64,000 bases of DNA. Origin: Nocardiopsis metallicus. Its GTDB lineage: Bacteria > Actinomycetota > Actinomycetes > Streptosporangiales > Streptosporangiaceae. A model generated the notes under the pieces. It saw only the letters and a list, made by a program, of their open reading frames with translations, had not been told where the DNA came from and did no database searches. The position numbers were made by a program, and so were the translations under genes. Below are positions 51,730-59,064 of the stretch, one piece after another. Within the stretch, counting starts at the first letter, position 1. Every line of letters starts with the position of its first letter. The DNA is taken from NCBI RefSeq assembly GCF_014201115.1, contig NZ_JACHDO010000001.1, positions 6,572,001 through 6,636,000 on the forward strand, given 5' to 3'.

Positions 51730-52527
51730 ATGAGCCAGCACGACTCTGCGGCCCTCTTCGCTTCGACCGCGCCCTACTACCACTACCGGGCCGGATACGC
51801 CCCCGACCTCTATGGCCTGCTCACCGATCGCTTCGCCCTAGACGCCGATACTCGGGTGCTGGACCTGGGCACCGGTATCGGGGTCCTTGCTCTGCCCTTG
51901 GCCGAACGAACCGGACAGGTCATCGCGATCGACCCTGAGCCAGGGATGCTCGCCGAAGGCCGTGCCGCTGCTGAACGCCGCGGTCTGCCCAACATCACCT
52001 GGATCCAAGGCGACTCCACCAGCATGACTCATATGGGGCTGGAGCCCGTGCGCCTGGTGGTGATGGGAGCGGCTTTCCATTGGATGGATCGCGACCAGAT
52101 TCTCCAGGACCTCAACACTCTCGTGGAACCGGGCGGCGGGGTGGCGCTGGCCTCAGGCGGCGCACCGGGTGATATCGACCCACCGGACTGGAAGGCCGTG
52201 GTTGACGAGGTTCGTATCCGCTACCTCGGACCACAACGGCGTGCTGGAAGCGGCACGTACAGCCACCCCAAGGAACGGCATGAACAGGTCTTGGCGCGCT
52301 CTCCCTTCTCAGTCGTCGAGAAGCACTCATGGGACCGCACCGTCACCCGCACCCTGGACGAAGTCGTGAATCTCCAGTACTCCTACAGCTATTCCAGCCC
52401 CGCCCAGCTGGGTCCAGACCAGGCAGCTTTTGACGCTGATCTACGCGCGGCCCTGGCCGAGCACACTCCGGACGGCGCGTTCCACGAGCGTGTGCGCACC
52501 GAGGCCATCATTGCCACACGAAACTGA
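51730..52527 (+). CDS. class I SAM-dependent methyltransferase (Methyltransf_11/25 type)
   Basis: A 265-residue protein: YYHYRAGYAPDLYGLL, VLDLGTGIGVLALPLAERTG (motif I), VIAIDPEPGMLAEG (motif II), ITWIQGDSTSM, VRLVVMGAAFHWMDRDQILQ (motif IV). This layout is typical of small-molecule methylases such as UbiE/trans-aconitate-type enzymes. ATG 51730. Single gene between the XRE regulator and the transposon-split methyltransferase; substrate unknown. Confidence 0.83.
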   Translation: MSQHDSAALFASTAPYYHYRAGYAPDLYGLLTDRFALDADTRVLDLGTGIGVLALPLAERTGQVIAIDPEPGMLAEGRAAAERRGLPNITWIQGDSTSMTHMGLEPVRLVVMGAAFHWMDRDQILQDLNTLVEPGGGVALASGGAPGDIDPPDWKAVVDEVRIRYLGPQRRAGSGTYSHPKERHEQVLARSPFSVVEKHSWDRTVTRTLDEVVNLQYSYSYSSPAQLGPDQAAFDADLRAALAEHTPDGAFHERVRTEAIIATRN

Positions 52528-52623
52528 GCACGCCGACGAATCACATGGCTGATTCCAAGGAGATCCGCCGGCACGCCCACCCCCGAAGGGCGCTTCAGTT
52601 CCGCAGGCCAGGTTCGCGGTGCA

Positions 52624-53199
52624 TCACGGCTTCGAAGGCAATCCTGGTTTGGGGCCCAAGCCGCTCCACTCATCTGCGGCAGGCCGACTTCTTAGGGGAT
52701 TTTGAGGTGTGTCCACCCACAGCTGTCGGCTTCCCTGGACCGAGATAGTCACGCCAAGCCGGTCACGGGCTGGTCGCCCTGCCGTTTTCCAAGCACGGTG
52801 AGCCTGGTCGACTTCCGCGCACAGATCGCGGGGGCCGCCTCGGTACGCCTCGAAGTCGTCGTCGATGGGGACGTACTCGACCAGGGCCCAGGAACCACGC
52901 CGGTCGTACAGGTACACAGTCGCCTCGCCACTGTCGTCCGCTGCGCGGTAGCAGACCGTGCTCAGATGGGGGACAAGCACTCCGATAACCAGGGCCAGCC
53001 CTCCCGCGGGGTCGGCGTCGCAGACCGGCATGGGGTCGAAAATGGTCCGGAACTCGACAGCGTCTGGGGCGTCTTCAGCAACGTAATCCCGCCAGTCACC
53101 TCGGGGGACCCGCTGGGCACGCAGCCACATGAACGGAGCATCACCGATGACCTGGCCGTGCGCGGTCTCACCATCGTTGACAACTAGCCGAAGCAAAGC
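52624..53199 (-). pseudogene. PIMT-like methyltransferase D, C-terminal part (split by transposon)
   Basis: Encodes LRLVVNDGETAHGQVIGDAP, FMWLRAQRVPRGDW and the conserved C-terminal extension ending near WVDTPQNP, equivalent to the last half of methyltransferases A and B. The N-terminal half is at 57898-58560. Removing 53200-57889 and one copy of agcaaagc joins the parts in frame as GFATTALLRLVVNDGET, a 412-residue protein. The gene was intact before insertion. Confidence 0.92.
53192..53199. repeat. 8-bp target-site duplication, left copy (ISL3 element)
   Basis: agcaaagc here and at 57890-57897, flanking the element. Eight bases is the usual ISL3-family duplication. Confidence 0.9.
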
Positions 53200-53202
53200 G
53201 GC

Positions 53203-54027
53203 TCATCCCAATCGGGGGTGTAGAAGTTGGGGTCTGAAGCCGCCGGTCTCGAGCAGGCTTCGGGCGATGTAGTTGGTCAGGTTGCGGAACCCGAGTGCGG
53301 AGCCGCGCAGGTGTTCGAGCCGTCCGTTGAGCGCCTCGGTCGGCCCGTTGCTGGTGCCGGGTCGTTCGAAGTAGGCGAGCACGTCAGCGGCTCGCTTCTT
53401 CAGGGTCCGGCCCAGGGTGGTGAGCTCGGTGAGCACCTTGGGGACGCCGGCGCTGAGGTCGGTGATCAGCTTCTCCATGAGCTCGCGGCCACGTTGCCGG
53501 TCCTCGTGGCGATAGGCGGCGATCATGCGCTGGTAGACACCCCAGGTCGCCTCGACCTCGACGTGAGCGTCATCAACGAACAGCGCGCGTAGCCTGTCGC
53601 TCTGCTTGTCGGTGAGCAGGTCCGCGCCGGTGTGCAGCGTGCGCCGCGACTTGTAGAGCGGGTCGTCCCTGAACCCACGGTGCCCGTGGATCGCGAGTTG
53701 GACCCGGCGCCGGCACCTGTCGAGGGCGTCACCGGCCAGGCGCACGACGTGGAAGGGATCCATCACCGTGACCGCGTCCGGGATCTCCTCTGCAGCGGCG
53801 GTCTTGAACCCGGTGAAGCCGTCCATCGCGACCACCTCGACCGCGTCACGGAAGGCGTCGTCGCGGTCGGCGAGCCAGGTCTTGAACGCCGCCTTCGACC
53901 GGCCCTCGACCATGTCCAGCAGCCTTGCTGGGCCGGCGCCATCGCGGACCGGGGTGAGGTCGATGATCACGGTGACGTACTTGTCGCCACGCCTGGTGTG
54001 GCGCCAGACGTGCTCATCGACGCCAAT
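53203..54027 (-). pseudogene. ISL3-family transposase, C-terminal part (split by IS3)
   Basis: Encodes GVDEHVWRHTRRGDKYVTVI then IIDLTPVRDGAGPARLLDMV, MDGFTGFKTAAAEE, VMDPFHVVRLAGDALDRCRR and the C-terminal GTSNGPTEALNGRLEHLRGS, ALGFRNLTNYIARSLLETGG. These are the DDE-domain landmarks of ISL3 transposases. The stop codon lies inside the left inverted repeat. The N-terminal part is at 55337-55840; joined across the IS3 they give a 441-residue transposase with no other damage. Confidence 0.92.
54025..54027. repeat. 3-bp target duplication of the IS3 element, left copy
   Basis: aat at 54025-54027 matches aat at 55337-55339. Three bases is usual for many IS3-family elements. Confidence 0.8.
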
Positions 54028-54096
54028 TGAAGTTGCTTCGGGTCGGTGGACAGATGCCCGCTTTCGGGTAGTTTGTCATCGAACGAGGAGTTTGAA

Positions 54097-54384
54097 GTGC
54101 CCAAGACCCGACCCGCGTACCCGCCGGAGTACCGCGACCAGATCATCGCGCTGGCCCGCTCCGGCCGCAGCCCCGAGGACCTCGCAACCGAGTTCGAGCC
54201 CTCCTCCCAAACGATCCGCACCTGGATCAACCAGGCCAAGATCGACTCCGGCCAGGCAGAAGGCACCACCAGCGACGACAAGGCCGAACTGGCTCGCCTG
54301 CGCCGTGAGAACGCCCAACTACGCGAAGAGCGCGAGATCCTGCGCAAGGCCACGGCTTTCTTCGTCCGGGAGAGCAGTCGGTGA
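54097..54384 (+). CDS. IS3-family transposase OrfA
   Basis: A 95-residue HTH protein: PPEYRDQIIALARSGRSPED, TIRTWINQAKID (HTH_Tnp_1), followed by a leucine-zipper-like helix LARLRRENAQLREEREILRK. The GTG at 54097 has GAGGAG at ideal spacing. It ends where OrfB begins (GTGATG overlap). Confidence 0.92.
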   Translation: MPKTRPAYPPEYRDQIIALARSGRSPEDLATEFEPSSQTIRTWINQAKIDSGQAEGTTSDDKAELARLRRENAQLREEREILRKATAFFVRESSR

Positions 54385-55295
54385 TGTTCCGACTGATCGA
54401 CGAAGAAAAGACACGCCACTCCATCTCCCTGATGTCCCAGCTGCTCGGCGTATCGCGGCAGGGTTACTACAAGCACCACCACCGGATCCAGGACGGCCCC
54501 ACGGCCAAACAGCGCTCCGACACCGAGTTGTCCGAGCGCATCCAGGGCCACCACGAGCGCTCCCGCGGCACCTACGGCTCCCCCAGGATCCAGGCCGACC
54601 TGGCCGAGCTCGACGGGCAGCGCGTGGGACGCAACCGCATCACCCGGCTCATGCGCGCTCAGGGGCTGGTCGGGGTGCACCGCCGCACCGGCCGCAAAAG
54701 CCTCACCGCTCAGGACCGGATGGCCTCGGCCCCACCCGACCTGGTGGGACGCGACTTCACCGCCACTGCCCCGAACGTGAAATGGACCGCCGACATCACC
54801 TACGTGCCCACCGACCAGGGATGGATCTACCTGGCGGTGGTGATGGACCTGTTCTCGCGCCGCATCGTGGGCTGGGCGATGGCCCCTCACATGCGTGCCG
54901 ATCTGGTCTGTGACGCGCTGGCCATGGCGGTGAGTGCCCGTCGTCCCGGCCCGGGGCTGATCCATCACTCGGACAAGGGGTCGCAATACACCAGTCTGGC
55001 CTTTGGTCGCCGCTGCGAAGAGGCGGGGATTGCTCCCTCGACGGGGCGGACGGGGTCGTGTTACGACAACGCCGTCACCGAGAGCTTCTTCGCGTCGTTG
55101 GAGACCGAGTTGATCGATCGCACCCGTTTCGCCACCAGGTCGGATGCGGAACGGGAGGTGTTCTCCTATATCGAGGGGTTCTACAACCCCTGGCGCAGAC
55201 ATTCGGCCAATGGTCAGCTCAGCCCGGCTGAGTATGAACGTCGCCACACTGAAGCTGCTCAAGACAGGCTTGCGGCGCTGCCTCAGGCCGCGTAA
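54381..55295 (+). CDS. IS3-family transposase OrfB (DDE integrase)
   Basis: A 304-residue rve-type transposase. DDE residues: TADITYVPTDQGWIYLAVVM (D1), LIHHSDKGSQYTSLAFGRRC (D2) and YDNAVTESFFASLETELIDR (E). The N-terminal HTH_21 segment is TYGSPRIQADLAELDGQRVG. It overlaps OrfA, so OrfAB fusion by frameshifting or separate translation is possible. Full length and apparently active. Confidence 0.94.
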   Translation: MMFRLIDEEKTRHSISLMSQLLGVSRQGYYKHHHRIQDGPTAKQRSDTELSERIQGHHERSRGTYGSPRIQADLAELDGQRVGRNRITRLMRAQGLVGVHRRTGRKSLTAQDRMASAPPDLVGRDFTATAPNVKWTADITYVPTDQGWIYLAVVMDLFSRRIVGWAMAPHMRADLVCDALAMAVSARRPGPGLIHHSDKGSQYTSLAFGRRCEEAGIAPSTGRTGSCYDNAVTESFFASLETELIDRTRFATRSDAEREVFSYIEGFYNPWRRHSANGQLSPAEYERRHTEAAQDRLAALPQAA

Positions 55296-55336
55296 AACCC
55301 CAGCTCACAGGTGTCTACTGAACCGAAGCAACATCA

Positions 55337-55840
55337 AATGACCTTCACGCCCTCGAACCGCGTGGGGTCGTTGATCAGCAGCCGCTTGCCTTCAGCCAGG
55401 ACCGCGTTGTTGGCGGTGTCCCACGCGACCCCGAGTCCCTCGGCGACACGTGCGACGGTGAGGTGTGCGACCACGATCCCTTCCAGCGCCCACCGCAGCC
55501 CGGTGCGCGAGAGCTTCGCGCGTGGCTCCGCCGCGGCGCTGGTGTCTTGGCGCCACACGTGTCCGCAGTCGGCACAGCGGTAGCGGCGCACTACAACTTC
55601 CAGCACGGTCGGTCGCCAGCCCAGCGGCTCGTGGGCCAACCGCCGGATCACGGTGTCACGAGCGGCGCCTTCGCTGCCGCACCGTCGGCACCACTGATCT
55701 GGTTCCACCACGCGGCACACGAGGACCGCACGATCCGGTTCAAGTCGTTGTCCGGTCACGCTCAGACCGAGGCCGTCGAGTCGAGCGAAGGCGGTCAGGT
55801 CAGGGCGGCCGAAGCCGGCCGGCGGGGTAGCGTCGGACAC
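55337..55840 (-). pseudogene. ISL3-family transposase, N-terminal part (split by IS3)
   Basis: Begins SDATPPAGFGRPDLTAFARL and contains the ISL3 zinc-ribbon cysteines (DQWCRRCGSEG and YRCADCGHVW) and the HTH region GIVVAHLTVARVAEGLGVAW, ending RFEGVKVI at the IS3 junction. The remaining part is at 53203-54027. Confidence 0.92.
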
Positions 55841-55950
55841 GTCGAGGTCTTTCGGATGGATGGCGTAGGAACCTCCGTCGTCGGGAGACCTCGACGTCTA
55901 TCTGCGGACCGACGCGCCCGGCCGACCTACACCGTCATCTGAGAAGACCC
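55785..55950 (-). repeat. inner right end of the ISL3 element (repeat copy 1)
   Basis: About 166 bp shared with 57724-57889 (six differences seen). It covers the first 18 codons of the transposase and its upstream end. The terminal repeat here, reversed, is gggtcttctcagatgacggt, which differs from the outer end (ggctcttcccagatgagggt) in four places, so it may be a weak end. Confidence 0.9.
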
Positions 55951-56134
55951 CTCACGGCTCTGCCCGACACCGACGTCGCTCTCCTCTGCGACGGACCCCT
56001 CGCCGGCTGAGCGCTCGCGGCCGGCATCCTGTCCGTGTGCCGATAGGCCTCGCACCGCTCGGCAACGCAGCGTGGCGTTGCGTCGCGACCTGGCGACGGC
56101 TCGGCGGGGCGCGATCGTCTCGTGCGTTGGCGGA
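55951..56134. other. intergenic stretch inside the transposon
   Basis: 184 bp between the inner right end and the ABM gene stop. No gene or clear hairpin was found. Confidence 0.4.
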
Positions 56135-56446
56135 CTACGGGAGCTTGGACGCGAGGACGTCGGCCGCCAGGATCTCGGGTGCTGCGCCGAGGAGGTGCTG
56201 GTTGGCCATCAGGGCTGCGACGATGGCGCCGTTGGCGTGGGCGTCGCGAGCGGCTTCGTCGGGGAATGCATCGAAGATCCAGAAGGTGTCGGCGTGGGTC
56301 CTGACCGCGAACCAGACAATCGTTCCTACTTCTTCGTTGGCGAGTGCGACAGCGCCGGCGAGCAGATCGGCGACCGCGTCGTGCTGTCCATCGGCCGCGA
56401 CGATCTTGGCGACGAAGGCATACGGAAGTGATGCGGGTGTGGACAT
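56135..56446 (-). CDS. antibiotic biosynthesis monooxygenase (ABM)-fold protein, transposon passenger
   Basis: A 103-residue protein: PYAFVAKIVAADGQHDAVAD, EEVGTIVWFAVRTHADTFWI, FDAFPDEAARDAHANGAIVA. This is the ABM/YgiN ferredoxin-like fold of quinol monooxygenases and stress proteins. The ATG at 56446 has AAGGAGAG upstream. Divergent from the GlxA-type regulator, which probably controls it. Being between two transposon ends, it is cargo. Confidence 0.82.
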   Translation of the reverse strand: MSTPASLPYAFVAKIVAADGQHDAVADLLAGAVALANEEVGTIVWFAVRTHADTFWIFDAFPDEAARDAHANGAIVAALMANQHLLGAAPEILAADVLASKLP

Positions 56447-56553
56447 GAGGGACTCTCCTTGACGTCGGGGTTCTTCGTGGGACGAGTTCAGCGTATGACG
56501 AGCGAGGGCCGGTGGGGAGTGGCGTATACGGCAGTATTGCTATTGTTTACGTC
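56447..56553. promoter_or_regulatory. divergent promoter region of the passenger genes
   Basis: 107 bp between the ABM and regulator genes. AT-rich near 56525-56552 (gtatacggcagtattgctat), the best promoter candidate for the regulator gene and the site for control of the ABM gene. Confidence 0.45.
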
Positions 56554-57495
56554 ATGCGTATCGGACTGATCGCGATCGACGGCTGCTTCGGTTCGGCTAT
56601 CGCGTCGATCATCGACATCGTGCGGGTGGCCGACGGAGCCCGCGGCGATGTCGACCCGCGGATCGACCCGATCGAACTCGCCATCCTCGGACCGAAACGG
56701 CGAGTGACCACGACGGCATCGATGACCCTGTCGGTGGACCACCCGCTGTCGGAGTCCGGAGAGTTCGACGTGGTCGTCGTCCCTGCGCTTGGAACCCTTA
56801 CGGCCGCCGCTACCAACGACGTCCTCCAGAGCCGAGATGCTCGTTCGGTCATCGCCTCGCTCGGGCGCCTCGACGAGGCGACCACCCGGATCGCCGCGGC
56901 GTGCACCGGCGTGTTCGCTGTCGCCGAGACCGGACGGATGCATCATCGGAGGGCGACGACCAGCTGGTTCCTGGGGCCGGAGTTCCGGAAGCGCTATCCG
57001 ACCGTCGCCCTCGATCTCGACACCATGGTCGTGGTCGACGGGAACCTCGTCACCGCCGGCGCCGCGTTCGCCCACATCGACCTCGCGCTCTCACTCGTGC
57101 GATCGATCAGCCCCGACCTGGCCCAACATGTCGCCAAGCTCCTCATCATCGACGAGCGTCCGTCGCAGGCGGCCTTCGTCGCCTACGAACATCTCCGGCA
57201 CGAGGACCCGATCGTCGTCGAGTTCGAACGCTTCGTGCGCGCCCGCCTGGACGAACCGTTCAACGTCGCCTTCGTCGCGCAGTCGCTCGGCACCAGCCGG
57301 CGCACCCTCGAACGACGAGTCCGTGCGGCGCTCAACCTCACTCCGCTCGGCTTCGTCCAACGGCTTCGCATCGAACGAGCTCGGCACCTCTCAGCAACCA
57401 CGGACTTCACCTCCGCCGAGATCGCGCTACGGGTCGGCTACGCGAACGCCGAGACTCTGCGCTCCCTCCTGCGCAGGGAGCGACGCCGTTCCTGA
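56554..57495 (+). CDS. GlxA-family transcriptional regulator (DJ-1/PfpI plus AraC HTH), transposon passenger
   Basis: A 313-residue protein. Residues 1-190 form the DJ-1/PfpI-like domain (MRIGLIAIDGCFGSAIASII, FDVVVVPALGTL, RIAAACTGVFAVAETG, where CTG marks the elbow Cys). The C-terminal 90 residues are an AraC-type double HTH (FNVAFVAQSLGTSRRTLERR, RIERARHLSATTDFTSAEIA, LRVGYANAETLRSLLR). ATG 56554 is the natural start of the DJ-1 fold. GlxA/FtrA proteins sense metabolites and activate adjacent genes. Confidence 0.88.
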   Translation: MRIGLIAIDGCFGSAIASIIDIVRVADGARGDVDPRIDPIELAILGPKRRVTTTASMTLSVDHPLSESGEFDVVVVPALGTLTAAATNDVLQSRDARSVIASLGRLDEATTRIAAACTGVFAVAETGRMHHRRATTSWFLGPEFRKRYPTVALDLDTMVVVDGNLVTAGAAFAHIDLALSLVRSISPDLAQHVAKLLIIDERPSQAAFVAYEHLRHEDPIVVEFERFVRARLDEPFNVAFVAQSLGTSRRTLERRVRAALNLTPLGFVQRLRIERARHLSATTDFTSAEIALRVGYANAETLRSLLRRERRRS

Positions 57496-57723
57496 CCTAT
57501 CGCCATGCCTGTAGCCGGTGTCCTAGCGCTCGACTGGAACCACCTCTCAGCACGTCGCGTCGACGCTCCTGCGTCGCCCCTGGACGACCCACTCGACACG
57601 CCCGCAGCACAGGTCATGTGACGTGTCCCGGCTTCCCGGACGGTCGGGGTTGGGTGGCTGTGATGTCGCTGCGTTCTCGTCGAGGGGGTCAGCAGACTCG
57701 ATCAGGGTCGACTGGGATGAGAC
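57496..57723. other. intergenic stretch inside the transposon
   Basis: 228 bp between the regulator stop and the outer right end. No gene is supported. Confidence 0.4.
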
Positions 57724-57889
57724 GCGAAGGCGGTCAGGTCAGGGCGGCCGAAGCCGGCCGGCGGGGTAGCGTCGGTCACGTCGAGGTCTTTCGGACGGAT
57801 GGCGTAGGAACCTCCATCGTCGGGAGACCTCGACGTCTATCTGCGGACCGACGCGCCCGGCCGACCTACACCCTCATCTGGGAAGAGCC
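57724..57889 (-). repeat. outer right end of the ISL3 element (repeat copy 2)
   Basis: Second copy of the right end, with the better terminal repeat. It begins within codon 18 of a transposase gene (VTDATPPAGFGRPDLTAF) whose remainder is missing. It abuts the right agcaaagc duplication. Confidence 0.9.
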
Positions 57890-57897
57890 AGCAAAGC
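57890..57897. repeat. 8-bp target-site duplication, right copy (ISL3 element)
   Basis: agcaaagc, identical to 53192-53199. Confidence 0.9.
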
Positions 57898-58560
57898 GGT
57901 GGTTGCGAATCCGGTCGCCCACGGGGTGACGATGACACCATCAGGCCGGGTCTGGGAAATCCACGCACCAGGGATGTCCTGGGCTGCCACAGTGGCCAGA
58001 ACCCGATCGAAGGGTGCCTGTCCCGGAACACCGTAGGCACCATCACCTACGGCCAGGTGAGGTTGGTAGCCGACTGCGGTCAAATTCGCTTCGGCCTGCC
58101 GTGCCAGGCCCGGGTCGATCTCGATGGAGGTGACGTGCTCATCACCGATTCGTTCGCACAAGAGCGCACAGTTGTACCCGGTCGCGGTGCCGATCTCCAG
58201 CACACTCATGCCCTCGCTCACGTCAAGGGCTTGGAGCATCTCCACGACTAGGGAGGGCTGAGAGGCCGAGGAAGTGGCCCGATCACCCCGCCTGTCTGGG
58301 TAAAGAGGGCGGCCGTCATCGACCTGGGTGATGACGGAGACGTCGTCGTAGGCCCAGCGCGACCAGTTCGGATGCGAGCGGGGCACAGAGACGAGACGGC
58401 CGTCACCAGCGTCGAGGTCCTTGCCCCACACGGTGTGGGGAAGGAAGTGGTGTCGTGGGACCTGCTCCAGAGCCCGGTGCCAGGCCGGGTCGTTGAGGAT
58501 GCCGCGGTCAGCAAGAAGGGCAGCCAGCGCTACCCTCCGTTCGATGTGGGGGTCGACCAC
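57898..58560 (-). pseudogene. PIMT-like methyltransferase D, N-terminal part (split by transposon)
   Basis: Encodes the SAM-binding half of the fourth PCMT homologue: SSASQPSLVVEMLQALDVSE, VLEIGTATGYNCALLCERIG, HVTSIEIDPGLARQAEANLT, FDRVLATVAAQDIPGAWISQ and DGVIVTPWATGF. It then runs into the transposon. The GTG at 58560 shares one base with the TAG of a small peptide gene. Before insertion the protein had 412 residues and was closest in layout to methyltransferase B. Confidence 0.92.
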
Positions 58561-58736
58561 TACTTGCCTTGCTTTTCTCCACCGCCGCCGTGCGGGCTGG
58601 GGTGCTGGGAGTCATCGTCCTTGGGGCCGCCACGTTGGTCTGGGTCTGTCTGGGCCGCTGTGTTTGCCCACGTCAGGCCTCCCGGAGCCGGGGGACAGTT
58701 CAACGCCACGGTAGCCCTGGCGCTACGCTGTGTCAT
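58560..58736 (-). CDS. small peptide coupled to methyltransferase D (candidate RiPP precursor)
   Basis: About 58 residues from ATG 58736 (49 from GTG 58709). The C-terminal part reads TDPDQRGGPKDDDSQHPSPH then GGGGEKQGK. The TAG overlaps the methyltransferase GTG by one base. It shares with the peptide at 40083-40196 a DP start, the pattern D-P-x-[RQ]-[WR]-[DG]-G-x-[RK]-D, a Pro/Ser middle and a Gly4-Lys/Glu tail. With its methyltransferase disrupted it is probably now an orphan. Start is uncertain. Confidence 0.55.
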   Translation of the reverse strand: MTQRSARATVALNCPPAPGGLTWANTAAQTDPDQRGGPKDDDSQHPSPHGGGGEKQGK

Positions 58737-59064
58737 GTCCTTGGCCAGGATCGGTCTGCGATGTGTCAGCAGGGCCAATAGGGGAACAGGTCGGCCCTCA
58801 GGGCGGCTCTGACAAAGCCGCGGCCCCGGCGCGTGGCGCTTCCTGGGCACTAACCCCGCCTCGGCCCATAGGCCGGACGCACCCATCTCCGTCTCGGCTA
58901 GGCCAACCTCGTGAAGACCCTACGAGTGCCCAAACACGGAACAGCCCTTAGCGGCCTCTGGGAGCGAAAGCCCTCTGCCAGCCCCGCGCCTTCGCTAGCG
59001 TCGGACATGTCCTCAACCCCCGAGAGCGTGGTTGAGCCGGACCAACCAACTGAATCGAGAACCC
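58737..59064. other. gene-free stretch between the peptide gene and aroA
   Basis: 328 bp with no convincing gene. The two flanking genes diverge, so both promoters should lie here. No clear operator or hairpin was found by eye. Confidence 0.45.

Larger units (their letters stand above)
54028..55336 (+). mobile_element. IS3-family insertion sequence, complete
   Basis: 1309 bp with terminal repeats tgaagttgcttcgggtcggt (left, from 54028) and, reversed from the right end, tgatgttgcttcggttcagt. It has two overlapping genes and both ends intact, so it looks transposition-competent. It interrupts the ISL3 transposase and is flanked by aat. Removing it and one aat restores FEGVKVIGVDEHVW in the host transposase. 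Confidence 0.93.
53200..57889. mobile_element. ISL3-family transposon carrying passenger genes, itself interrupted by an IS3 element
   Basis: A 4690-bp unit with terminal inverted repeats. The left end begins ggctcatcccaatcgggggt (53200) and the right end, reversed, begins ggctcttcccagatgagggt (57889); about 18 of the first 24 bases match, including a shared gggtgtag. It is flanked by agcaaagc on both sides. Contents left to right: 3' half of the transposase, an IS3 insertion (54028-55336), 5' half of the transposase, a first, diverged right end (up to 55950), an ABM protein gene, a GlxA-type regulator gene and a second right end (57724-57889). Passenger genes lie between the two right ends, so the outer ends moved the whole unit into methyltransferase D. 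Confidence 0.9.

Noticed and set aside
56566..57929. Long alternative frames on both strands across the GlxA-type regulator
   Set aside because: The DJ-1 and AraC motifs are in the plus frame from 56554; the others are Arg/Pro/Ser-rich shadows.
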